This document shows positions 1 through 7,240 of a DNA stretch of 13,324 bases, piece by piece; positions within the stretch are counted from its first letter, which is position 1, and each line of letters opens with the position of its first letter. Where the stretch lies: the NCBI GenBank assembly GCA_017881705.1, contig JADGQP010000106.1:1-13324 (forward strand), written 5' to 3'. Source of the DNA: Christensenellaceae bacterium. Its GTDB lineage: Bacteria > Bacillota > Clostridia > Christensenellales > Aristaeellaceae. The notes under the pieces were generated by a model. It was given only the letters and a program-made list of their open reading frames with translations, made no database searches and had not been told where the DNA came from. Both the position numbers and the translations under genes were made by a program.

Positions 1-2411
1 CCTACGCCGAGCATATCATCATGGAGCGCGCCATTCCCCGCGTGGAGGATGGGCTGAAACCCGTACAGCGCCGAATTCTTTATACGATGCTGGAACTGAA
101 CCTGCAGCCGGAAAATCCACACCGCAAATGTGCGCGTATCGTGGGCGACTGTCTGGGCAAATATCACCCGCACGGTGACAGCAGCGTGTACGACGCACTG
201 GTGCGCATGTCGCAGGATTTCAGCCTTCGCGCGCAGTTGGTGGACGGGCACGGCAATTTCGGCTCCATCGACGGCGACAGCGCCGCCGCCATGCGCTATA
301 CAGAAGCGCGTATGACTCCGCTGGCCATCCAGATGCTTCGTGATATCGACAAGGACACCGTACCTTTCCGCCTCAATTTTGATGATACCTTAAAAGAGCC
401 GGACATGCTGCCCGCGCGATTTCCCAACCTGCTGGTCAACGGCGCCAGCGGTATTGCCATCGGCCTGGCCACCAACATACCGCCGCACAACCTGCGCGAG
501 TGCATCGCCGCGGTGATCGCGCAGATCGACAACCCCGATATTACCGTGGACGAGCTGATGCGCATTATGCCCGCGCCGGATTTTCCCACCGGCGGCATAC
601 TGCTTGACACCGACGAGATCAAGACCGCCTACCTCACCGGCCGCGGCAAACTGACCCTGCGCGCCCGCACCCACATTGAGGACGGGCCTGCGGGGCGTAA
701 GCTCATTGTGATTACCGAAGTCCCCTACCAGGTGAACAAAGCGGCGATGCTGGAAAAGATACTCAAACTCAGCGAGGAAAAAAAGGCCGCGCTGGGCGGC
801 ATCTACGATATCCGCGACGAAAGCGACCGCACGGGCATGCGCGCCGTCGTTGAGGTGCGCAAGGAAGCCGACGCCGAAAAGATCCTCGGCTGTCTGTTCA
901 AGTATAGCGACCTGCAAGTCACTTTCGGCGTTAACATGGTCGCCATTGCGGACGCGAAACCGCGGCTGATGAGCCTTCGCCGCGTGCTGCGCTACTACAT
1001 CCGGCATCAGCGCAACGTCGTGGCCGCCCGTACCCAGTATGAGCTGGACCGCGCCAGAGCGCGCGCGCATATTTTGGAAGGTCTGATTATCGCGGTAGAC
1101 AATCTGGATGAGATTATCGCGCTCATCCGCCGCAGCAAGACCCCCAAGGAAGCCAAGGAAGGGCTGATGAACCGCTTCGCCCTGGACGACGTGCAGGCTC
1201 AGGCCATTCTGGATTTGCGCCTGCAGCGCCTGACCGGTCTGGAAATTGAAACACTGCGCAAGGAATACGCCGAACTGCTCAAGCTGATTCAGAAGCTGGA
1301 GGGGATTCTGGCGGACGAGAAAAAGCTGATGAAGGTCGTGAAGGATGAGCTTCGGGAGATCGCGGAAAAATACGGCGACAACCGCCGCACGACCGTAGCC
1401 CACCCGGACAACGTTACGGAAGCCGCCGCCATCGAGGATGAGCGCGTGGCCGAAATCGCGACGGTCACCTTCACCCGCGCGGGCTATCTGCGCCGGATGT
1501 ACCCGAAATTCCACCAGAAACTGCCGCTTGTATCGCCGGAAAACGGCAACCTCGACGATCTGCCTCTATGGCGTTTTGATACGGACACAGAGCGCACGCT
1601 TTACCTGCTGACCAACTTGGGCAACTGTTACCCGCTGGACGTTTCCGCTTTGCCGGAAAGCAACAAGCCCGCCCAACGCGGCTCGCTGCTCACCGGCGTT
1701 ATCGCGGGCGTAGAAAAAGACGAAACACCCGCGCAGATTCTTTGCTGCACACCCAAAGAGCTGGCTGCTATGCCCGATTTGCTGTTTGTCACCCGCGGCG
1801 GAATGCTCAAGCGCACGGTCGCCGCCGAGTATGACGTACGCCGCCAGAAGTTCGCCGCCCTGAACCTGCGCGAGGGCGACCGGCTCCTGACCGCGCTGCC
1901 GCTGAATCCGGCGCTGGATCTGTTGCTGGTCAGCCGTAAGGGCATGTGCATCCGCATCCACACCGATGTGTTACCCGCCATGGGCCGCGCCACCTCCGGC
2001 GTAAGGGGCATGGCGCTGGAAACGGACGACGAGGTAATCTTCGCCGCACAGCTGATGTCCGACAGCCAAATCCTGCTCATGACGGATCGGGGCTTCGGCA
2101 AACGTCTGCTGGGGATGGATTTTGAACCACAGGCGCGCGCGGGCAAGGGTATGAAAGCTTTCTATTTCAACCGCACCGGCACTAACGGCACGTGCGTGGC
2201 AGGCGCGCTGTTGCTTGGCGAAGCGCAGCAAAACGTTCTGCTTACGCAAAAAAGAAGCGCTCCCACGGTGTTGTCCGCCACCGAAGCGCATTTACAGGGC
2301 AAACAGGATAAGGGCGTTCCCTGTGTGATGGCACTGATGGACGACGTGGTAACCGGCGTGCTGCCCATGCCCGCGGAAACGCAAGAGGAAACGGACAGTC
2401 AGTCGCGCTAA
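1..2411 (+). CDS. Type IIA DNA topoisomerase subunit A (GyrA/ParC family), 5'-truncated by the window edge
   Basis: This is the DNA-cleaving subunit of gyrase or topoisomerase IV, which passes one duplex through a transient double-strand break. The frame is open to the left edge: codons from position 3 read YAEHII before the first ATG at 21, so that ATG is internal. Counting from it, the family core DGLKPVQRRILY is at about 10-21 and KYHPHGDSSVYD at 47-58, with the quinolone-region Ser54 and Asp58 both present. The catalytic Arg-Tyr lies in MRYTEARM (Tyr93, codon 297-299), and IAIGLATNIPPHN follows at about 146-158. A coiled-coil stretch comes before a C-terminal beta-pinwheel. The first blade begins GYLRRM, but the gyrase GyrA box (QRRGGKG) is missing, so a ParC-like or paralogous enzyme is possible and gyrA versus parC is left open. 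The B subunit is not in the window. TAA is at 2409-2411. The family is certain; the exact subtype is not. Confidence 0.95.
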   Translation, partial: YAEHIIMERAIPRVEDGLKPVQRRILYTMLELNLQPENPHRKCARIVGDCLGKYHPHGDSSVYDALVRMSQDFSLRAQLVDGHGNFGSIDGDSAAAMRYTEARMTPLAIQMLRDIDKDTVPFRLNFDDTLKEPDMLPARFPNLLVNGASGIAIGLATNIPPHNLRECIAAVIAQIDNPDITVDELMRIMPAPDFPTGGILLDTDEIKTAYLTGRGKLTLRARTHIEDGPAGRKLIVITEVPYQVNKAAMLEKILKLSEEKKAALGGIYDIRDESDRTGMRAVVEVRKEADAEKILGCLFKYSDLQVTFGVNMVAIADAKPRLMSLRRVLRYYIRHQRNVVAARTQYELDRARARAHILEGLIIAVDNLDEIIALIRRSKTPKEAKEGLMNRFALDDVQAQAILDLRLQRLTGLEIETLRKEYAELLKLIQKLEGILADEKKLMKVVKDELREIAEKYGDNRRTTVAHPDNVTEAAAIEDERVAEIATVTFTRAGYLRRMYPKFHQKLPLVSPENGNLDDLPLWRFDTDTERTLYLLTNLGNCYPLDVSALPESNKPAQRGSLLTGVIAGVEKDETPAQILCCTPKELAAMPDLLFVTRGGMLKRTVAAEYDVRRQKFAALNLREGDRLLTALPLNPALDLLLVSRKGMCIRIHTDVLPAMGRATSGVRGMALETDDEVIFAAQLMSDSQILLMTDRGFGKRLLGMDFEPQARAGKGMKAFYFNRTGTNGTCVAGALLLGEAQQNVLLTQKRSAPTVLSATEAHLQGKQDKGVPCVMALMDDVVTGVLPMPAETQEETDSQSR

Positions 2412-2620
2412 ACCCATTCAGATGCTCGTCGCATAGCCGATCACAAGCTGTTTTTTCAATAACATGGCGAAAAACGAAGGCTTGGTGGGGCTAGGACTGG
2501 CCTATAACGTGGTGTTACAACGAAAGCTCGGTAGGGCTGCGGCTAGCCTTTGCCACGCAGCCACGGGGTAAATGGCTGTGAAATCAATACACTTCGTTCA
2601 TATTTGTAATCCACTATCAA
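2412..2620. other. Gene-free segment with no recognised feature
   Basis: About 210 bases follow the topoisomerase stop with no credible gene. A 7-bp inverted repeat, GGCTGCG and CGCAGCC, spans about 2536-2564. On the minus strand, one frame gives a peptide-like reading ending in KKQLVIGYATSI but carries an internal stop and has no ribosome binding site, so it is not called as a gene. The segment could be a decayed gene, a dispersed repeat or an unclassified RNA; the sequence alone does not decide. Confidence 0.4.
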
Positions 2621-2657
2621 GAAACCGGCGCGTATGCCCGCAATATGCGCCGGTTTC
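2621..2657. terminator. Strong hairpin downstream of the topoisomerase gene
   Basis: An 11-bp perfect inverted repeat (GAAACCGGCGC and its complement) extends to 15 bp through four more pairs, one of them G-T, around a 7-base loop GCCCGCA. The + side is followed by CCCTCGTTCTTCC, a poor T tract. It lies between convergent genes and is best read as the terminator of the topoisomerase transcript, possibly in tandem with the next hairpin. Confidence 0.6.
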
Positions 2658-2675
2658 CCCTCGTTCTTCCGGGAA

Positions 2676-2722
2676 CATAAAAAGAAGGTGCATGCCTTGC
2701 TGGCAGACACCTTCTTTTTATG
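2676..2722 (-). terminator. Rho-independent terminator of rpsT, probably bidirectional
   Basis: A perfect 15-bp stem (CATAAAAAGAAGGTG at 2676-2690 pairing with 2708-2722) surrounds a 17-base loop that contains a further small TGCC/GGCA stem. It begins 13 bases beyond the rpsT stop. The 3' arm ends in a T-rich stretch on either strand (CTTCTTTTTATG), so it could also stop transcripts arriving from the topoisomerase gene. Confidence 0.8.
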
Positions 2723-2735
2723 CTATAAAGCCTTA

Positions 2736-3002
2736 TCAGGCCTGCGCGGTCTTGGCTAACTGTTTGGCCAGGCGCGACTTTTTGCGGTTTGCGGTGTTCT
2801 TATGGATAATGCCCTTGGAAACGGCCTTATCGATAGCGGAGGTGGTCACGCTGTACTGCGCGCCGGCATTCGCGGGGTTGTTCGCCAGCTCCGCGTCAAA
2901 TTTCTTAATCGCGGTTTTCACCTTGGTCTTTACGATACGATTGCGCAGGTTCTTCTTCTCGTTGACCTTTACGCGTTTGATGGCGGATTTAATGTTAGGC
3001 AA
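2736..3002 (-). CDS. rpsT: 30S ribosomal protein S20
   Basis: This is a small basic primary 16S rRNA-binding protein of the 30S subunit. The 88-residue product matches the family's usual length. It opens with PNIKSAIKRVK, continues with the Lys/Arg-rich NEKKNLRNR helix, and ends with the conserved block GIIHKNTANRKKSRLAK. The start codon is TTG (CAA on the + strand at 3000-3002), not ATG. It is supported by a near-perfect Shine-Dalgarno AAGGAGGTG at 3010-3018, 7 bases upstream, and the product then begins exactly where S20 should. The gene has its own promoter at 3041-3069 and terminator at 2676-2722, so it is probably monocistronic. Read-through from the broken gene upstream is also possible because no terminator is evident between them. 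Confidence 0.98.
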   Translation of the reverse strand: MPNIKSAIKRVKVNEKKNLRNRIVKTKVKTAIKKFDAELANNPANAGAQYSVTTSAIDKAVSKGIIHKNTANRKKSRLAKQLAKTAQA

Positions 3003-3018
3003 CGTTCTTCACCTCCTT
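3003..3018 (-). promoter_or_regulatory. Strong ribosome binding site deciding the rpsT TTG start
   Basis: The minus strand reads AAGGAGGTG, 7 bases, then TTG. The Shine-Dalgarno is almost fully complementary to the 3' end of 16S rRNA and compensates for the weak initiation codon. Confidence 0.85.
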
Positions 3019-3040
3019 AGTCCCATAAATGGCAAGGTCG

Positions 3041-3069
3041 ATTGTACCACGCCCCGCGGGAAAAAGCAA
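3041..3069 (-). promoter_or_regulatory. Predicted sigma-A promoter of rpsT
   Basis: On the minus strand, a -35-like TTGCTT (3064-3069) is followed by a 17-base spacer and the -10 TACAAT (3041-3046, 5 of 6 consensus). The expected transcription start is near 3034, giving a leader of about 30 bases that ends in the strong rpsT ribosome binding site. The -35 is weak, so this rests mainly on the -10, the exact spacing and the position. Confidence 0.65.
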
Positions 3070-3137
3070 GGGTAAATTTTAGAGTGCTTACCTTGGTTAT
3101 CCTACCCTGTAAACGCGCCCCCGCTTCGTGTTACCGT

Positions 3138-4080
3138 TCATTTTTCCAGCCCTGTATACGCGGGCACCTGCGCGGACGTTCCCAGCGCGATAATGCAGGA
3201 AACGCTTCTGCTGCTCTTAACGAGGCCATTGGGGTTAGTGGTGTCCAGCTTTTTGCCCATAAAAAGGATACAGCAGGTCTTGCCGCCGTCCAGGTTAAGC
3301 GCTTCGGTCGCGCCAAGGGTTTTCATTCTTTCCGCTAGCCATTCCACACCCACGCCGCGGCTGCGTTTTTCCCGCCCTTTCTACCGACAGCACCACAAAG
3401 TGGTATGGCCCGATCATCCCGATGGCGGATCGCGGCTCGCGGGTTTTGAAATAACGGGTCAATAACGGGTTGGTTTTACCGTCGCGCACCAGCCACGGTC
3501 CGAAACTCAACACCGTTTGCGCGCCGATATCCACGTACTGTTGAGGAGTCAATTCCTCGCTTTGGTATACGCGCATTGTGCCGTCGCCAAAAAAAGCGGC
3601 AGTATCCAGGGTGGGCCAGCCCAAGTTGCCATTCTCCCGAGTTGCGGAGTACAGCGCCGCCTTGTTACGGATAATGATGCCGGATTTTTTATGGTTATAC
3701 AGGTGGTAGCCAAACTGATCGTCGTTAATGGCGAAAACCGCGCCGTTGTCCCGAGCCAGTTTCTCCGGGTAAACAAAGCCTTTGACCGGATCTTCAGCGT
3801 TGGCGGTTAAAAACTCAATCGGGGATTCCGCCGAGAACTGTAAATCCGCCTCGTACCAAAGGATCGTTTGATCCTTATCCTCGTACCGGTGAATTTCAAT
3901 GCGCACCCCCTGCGCCTGATTTTCGTAGAGCCAATATCCGCTGTCGCTGTTCTCCACCACGGTTTCCACCGCGCTGTTGTCCGCAGTGGATTCGGATACC
4001 GCCCCACAGGATACGCCCGCCGTAAACAGAAGCGTTAAAGCCATTACAAGCGCCCAATGGCGCACTCCCGCTCGTTCCAT
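3138..4080 (-). pseudogene. Phosphodiester glycosidase (NAGPA) family exported protein, frameshifted
   Basis: The 5' frame starts at ATG 4080, directly after an in-frame TGA GGG. It encodes a signal-peptide-like start (hydrophobic residues 9-24, then Cys25, a poor lipobox GVSC) and a NAGPA-type domain (PF09992-like) with AINDDQFGYH at about 117-126, AFFGDG and SFGPWLVRDG. After FVVLSVE (residue 234) this frame turns into nonsense and ends at 3295. The +1 frame resumes the family sequence with GREKRSRGVGVEWL, then ATEALNLDGG, the conserved C-terminal motif, and stops at 3138. The span of 943 bases equals 314 codons plus one base, so one extra base in the GAAAGGG run (+ strand TTT, 3378-3380) explains everything; the repaired protein would be 313 residues. 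Family members act on sugar phosphodiesters at the cell surface, but this substrate is unknown. A sequencing error cannot be excluded. Confidence 0.8.
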
Positions 4081-4231
4081 CCCTCAACGCCCCCCAATCG
4101 TTCCCCATCTTGCCCCTGCATCAAAAAAAAATCAATAACGACGTCACCGTTTGTCCGCTTGTCCCAACATTTTTACATCTGTTTCAACAGGCTGCTTTCC
4201 TGCGTGCAATGCCCTATTTCCCTTCCCCGCA

Positions 4232-4260
4232 TTGACGAACTGCCCGCCTCGCCTTATAAT
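4232..4260 (+). promoter_or_regulatory. Consensus sigma-A promoter of the DUF2232-rplI-dnaB-yhaM cluster
   Basis: TTGACG (4232-4237) is followed by exactly 17 bases and a perfect TATAAT (4255-4260). Transcription should begin near 4267, about 33 bases before the chosen ATG at 4300, leaving room for the AAGGAG ribosome binding site. It is one of the two best promoters in the window. Confidence 0.85.
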
Positions 4261-4299
4261 GGAACAGAAAAAGCGATGGCGCGTAAAGAAGGAGCATCC

Positions 4300-5343
4300 A
4301 TGGACGCGACAGCGACCCGGAGCGCGTGGAAAAGGAACCTGTGGCAAGGCCTCGTGTTTGCGGCGCTGTGGGGAGTCACCTATCTGTTTACGCCTCTGGC
4401 TCCGTTTCTTTCGTTGTTGCTCGCGCTGTTGGTTTGTCCCGCTTTCGCGCGGGGGGACGTATGGTTTGCCGTCTGCCTGCCGCTCGCTCCGGCTTCCGCC
4501 TTTTTGCTCTCCGGCGGGGATCTGATTCTGGGCTTTCTGGCGCTGTCGAGCCCCTACCTGAGCCTTCTGGCTACGTCGCTGGGCAATCGCCGCAGGTTGA
4601 ACCTTCACGCACAAGCCGTGGCCGTGAGCGCCGCATTCGTCGTAAGCGCACTGGCGATGCTCACGCGGCTTGGCGCGATGTTGGGCGGCGTGTGGTATAC
4701 CAGCCTGGCGGACGTCGCAGTACGCACGCTGGAGCATTCCGCCATGGGTGGCAGCGTGCTATACCGGCTGGTGTCGCTGGGCATCCTTTCCCTGCCGGAC
4801 GCCTACGCAAACACCTACGCGCTCAAACTGGGCAATCTGGTGCTGCTCGACCCCGCACTGCAGCGCGAACTGCTCAACATGCTGCGTCTGCGCCTCAACG
4901 AGGGGTTGGCAAGCTGGGTACCCTCGCTGCTGATGCAGGGAGCGTTAGCCACAGGCCTCTTCGCAGCCTTGTCGTCGGTACGCGCGCGCGGCCAAGGAAC
5001 ATCGGACGCGCCTCATTTTAGGGATCTTCAGCTCTCACGCGCCGAACAGGGCGCGCTGTTTATCCTCTGCATCGTTACTCTGCTGGCCGCCTTTGCGGGG
5101 AATTCGTTCCTTTCGCTGGTGTCCGCGCTCGCCTACGCAGCGTTTTCCGCGGTCTACCAGCTGCTGGGCGCCGCGGTGCTGATATCCCTGCTGGCGCGCC
5201 GGCACCCGGAGCGCGCGGTACTGTACGGGTTTCTGGCGGCGTTCATCTATCTGGCGTTTCCCATCGTGCTGTTCATGCTGGGCCTGATCGACCAGTTCGT
5301 TCACCTGCGGGGTGAAACCCCCTATCATCCGAAGGAGGAGTAA
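4300..5343 (+). CDS. DUF2232 (YybS-like) polytopic membrane protein
   Basis: This is a 347-residue integral membrane protein with about eight hydrophobic segments, for example LVFAALWGVTYLF, PFLSLLLALLVCPAF, AAFVVSALAML, ALFILCIVTLLAAFA and LAAFIYLAFPIVLFMLGLI. The function of the family is not established. ATG 4300 is chosen because AAGGAG (4289-4294) sits 5 bases upstream. The in-frame ATG at 4276 lies only about 9 bases from the predicted transcript start and has no binding site. In many Bacillota a YybS/DUF2232 gene precedes gdpP, rplI and the helicase gene. Here it abuts rplI directly, and its last codons (AAG GAG GAG TAA) double as the rplI Shine-Dalgarno. The family call rests on size, topology and this conserved position rather than on a sharp motif. 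Confidence 0.75.
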   Translation: MDATATRSAWKRNLWQGLVFAALWGVTYLFTPLAPFLSLLLALLVCPAFARGDVWFAVCLPLAPASAFLLSGGDLILGFLALSSPYLSLLATSLGNRRRLNLHAQAVAVSAAFVVSALAMLTRLGAMLGGVWYTSLADVAVRTLEHSAMGGSVLYRLVSLGILSLPDAYANTYALKLGNLVLLDPALQRELLNMLRLRLNEGLASWVPSLLMQGALATGLFAALSSVRARGQGTSDAPHFRDLQLSRAEQGALFILCIVTLLAAFAGNSFLSLVSALAYAAFSAVYQLLGAAVLISLLARRHPERAVLYGFLAAFIYLAFPIVLFMLGLIDQFVHLRGETPYHPKEE

Positions 5344-5347
5344 GCCA

Positions 5348-5800
5348 ATGAAAGTCATTTTACTTTGCGACGTTAAAGACACCGGTAAAAAAAGCGAGAT
5401 TCTCAACGTGTCCGATGGGTTTGCCCGCAATTTTCTGTTCCCCCGCAAATGGGCCATGGAAGCCACGCCCGCAGCAATCAAGGAAGTGGAACGCAGGCAT
5501 GCCCTGGAGGAAAAGCAGGAGGCAGACCGGCGCGAGGAAGCGCTGAAGAAAGCTGCCGCGCTAAAGGGACAAACCATACAGATCGCCGCGCGCTGCGGTG
5601 AAAAAGGTCGGCTGTACGGCAGCATTACCACGCAGGAGGTCGCCGACGCCCTGAAGACCCAGCACGGTATAGACGTGGACAAGCGCAAGGTGGAATGCGA
5701 ACCCATCCGCCAAACGGGCGAGTACGAGGCGACGGTTTGGGTGTACAGCGGCGTGACCGCCAAAATGAAAGTAGTCGTTACCCCAGCGGTCGGCAAGTAG
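5348..5800 (+). CDS. rplI: 50S ribosomal protein L9
   Basis: This is a large-subunit protein that binds 23S rRNA at the base of the L1 stalk and helps maintain reading frame. The 150-residue product has the L9 layout: an N-terminal RNA-binding domain beginning MKVILLCDVKDTGKK, with VSDGFARNFLFPRKWA at about 21-36, then a charged connecting helix (about 44-72), then a C-terminal domain with GRLYGSITTQEVADAL. ATG 5348 is chosen because the family starts there and AAGGAGG at 5332-5338, inside the end of the preceding gene, serves as the ribosome binding site. The 4-base gap suggests translational coupling with the DUF2232 gene. An upstream in-frame extension to 5312 has no support. Confidence 0.97.
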   Translation: MKVILLCDVKDTGKKSEILNVSDGFARNFLFPRKWAMEATPAAIKEVERRHALEEKQEADRREEALKKAAALKGQTIQIAARCGEKGRLYGSITTQEVADALKTQHGIDVDKRKVECEPIRQTGEYEATVWVYSGVTAKMKVVVTPAVGK

Positions 5801-5849
5801 ACCGCACGGGTTACAATCGGCGCATTCGGGCGAAAGGAGGCGAACGGGT

Positions 5850-7232
5850 TTGGACGAACAGGAATTGCTTCGCGCGGTTCCCCCCAGCAGCGTGGACGCA
5901 GAACGCTCGGTGCTGGGCGCCGTTTTACAGGACGCGGGCGTAGCGACCCTCGTTTTTGAAACCCTGCAGCCGGACGATTTTTACGCGCCCCAGCACCGCG
6001 AGATTTTCGACGCGATGCGCACGCTGTACATCGCCGCTTCGCCTATCGACGTAATGACCGTGGGCAACGAGCTTACCCGCCGCGGCACGCTGGACGGCGT
6101 GGGCGGAAGCGCCTACCTGCTGGAAGCGTACCGTTACGTGCCCACCACCGCCAACACCCGCAGCTACATGCAGATCGTTCAGGAAAAAAGCACACTCCGG
6201 CGGCTAATTACCGCCTGCCGCCGTATCGAAGAGCAATGCCACGCCCAGATGGATCCGCTGGAAACCGTGCTGCGCAACGCCGAACGCTCGATTTTTGAAA
6301 TCGTCATGAAACGTGGCGGCACCGATGCGCTGCAGCCGCTTAACGCCGTGCTGGTACAGACATTTGATAAAATTGAGGAAATGAGCCGCCTGAAGGGCAA
6401 GCTCGCGGGCGTGCCCACCGGCCTGTACGACCTGGATCGATTGCTGACCGGCCTGCACGGGGGCGAGCTGATTATCGCCGGCGCGCGCCCCGCCATGGGA
6501 AAAACCGCGTTGGCCCTTTCTATTGCGCATTTCGCGGCGACTAAAACCAAAAAATGCGTCGCCATTTTCAGCATGGAAATGCCGCGGGAACAGATTGGCA
6601 TGCGTATTTTAAGCAACGCGGCCGGCATCAACATGCAGCGGGTGCGCACCGGCATGCTCAGCGACGACGAGTGGATGAAGCTGGGCGACAGCCTGAACCG
6701 CCTGAGCTCCTGCCGTATCTTCATCGACGACACGGCGGGCCTTACCCCCTCGCAAATCCGCAGCCGGGCACGAAGGCTGATGATGGAACAGGGGCTGGAT
6801 TTAATCGTGGTGGACTATCTGGGGCTGATGAACTCCGACAAACGCGTGGAAAACCGCCAGCTGGAAGTAAGCGAAATCAGCCGCGGGCTCAAATCAACGG
6901 CATTGGAATTGAAAGTGCCGCTGCTTGCCTGCGCGCAGTTGGCGCGTGCGAATACCAACCGTGCCAACAAACGCCCGCAGTTGAGCGACCTGCGTGATTC
7001 CGGCAGCATCGAGCAGGACGCCGACGTGGTGCTTTTTATCCACCGCGAGGGGTATTACCAGTCGGATACGCAGGAAGAGAACAAAACGGACGATACCGCG
7101 GGCGAGATTATCGTAGCCAAGCAGCGCAACGGCCCCGTGGGTACCGTGAACGTGGAATGGCAGGCCGAGTTCGCCCGTTATGTCAATATGCCCGGCACGC
7201 GCGTACCGATTTACGCGGATGAACAGGAATGA
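5850..7232 (+). CDS. dnaB: Replicative DNA helicase DnaB (DnaC in Bacillus naming)
   Basis: This is the hexameric 5'-3' helicase that unwinds DNA at the replication fork and recruits primase. The product is 460 residues, normal for the family, with no intein. The N-terminal domain begins PPSSVDAERSVLGAVL (about 11-26). The RecA-like domain has LTGLHGGELIIAGARP followed by Walker A GARPAMGKT (211-219), the catalytic Glu in FSMEMPREQ (Glu243), Walker B LIVVDYLGLM (Asp322) and LSDLRDSGSIEQDAD at about 378-392. KQRNGP at 425-430 supplies a conserved basic loop. The usual SQLSR motif reads AQLAR here. The start is TTG at 5850, supported by AAAGGAGG (5833-5840) 9 bases upstream; no ATG fits the family N-terminus. 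It is the third gene of the cluster, 49 bases after rplI. Confidence 0.97.
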   Translation: MDEQELLRAVPPSSVDAERSVLGAVLQDAGVATLVFETLQPDDFYAPQHREIFDAMRTLYIAASPIDVMTVGNELTRRGTLDGVGGSAYLLEAYRYVPTTANTRSYMQIVQEKSTLRRLITACRRIEEQCHAQMDPLETVLRNAERSIFEIVMKRGGTDALQPLNAVLVQTFDKIEEMSRLKGKLAGVPTGLYDLDRLLTGLHGGELIIAGARPAMGKTALALSIAHFAATKTKKCVAIFSMEMPREQIGMRILSNAAGINMQRVRTGMLSDDEWMKLGDSLNRLSSCRIFIDDTAGLTPSQIRSRARRLMMEQGLDLIVVDYLGLMNSDKRVENRQLEVSEISRGLKSTALELKVPLLACAQLARANTNRANKRPQLSDLRDSGSIEQDADVVLFIHREGYYQSDTQEENKTDDTAGEIIVAKQRNGPVGTVNVEWQAEFARYVNMPGTRVPIYADEQE

Positions 7233-7240
7233 GGTTCGCA

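Noticed and set aside
390..1514. Long minus-strand open frame of 374 codons
   Set aside because: It lies wholly inside the certain topoisomerase gene, has no family resemblance, and results from GC-rich codon bias on the opposite strand.
4057..4299. Upstream extension of the DUF2232 reading frame
   Set aside because: It crosses the consensus promoter at 4232-4260 and has no ribosome binding site; ATG 4300 has AAGGAG.
5812..5817. TACAAT between rplI and dnaB as a dnaB promoter
   Set aside because: The hexamer 17 bases upstream (GTCGGC) does not resemble a -35, so a separate dnaB promoter is not supported.
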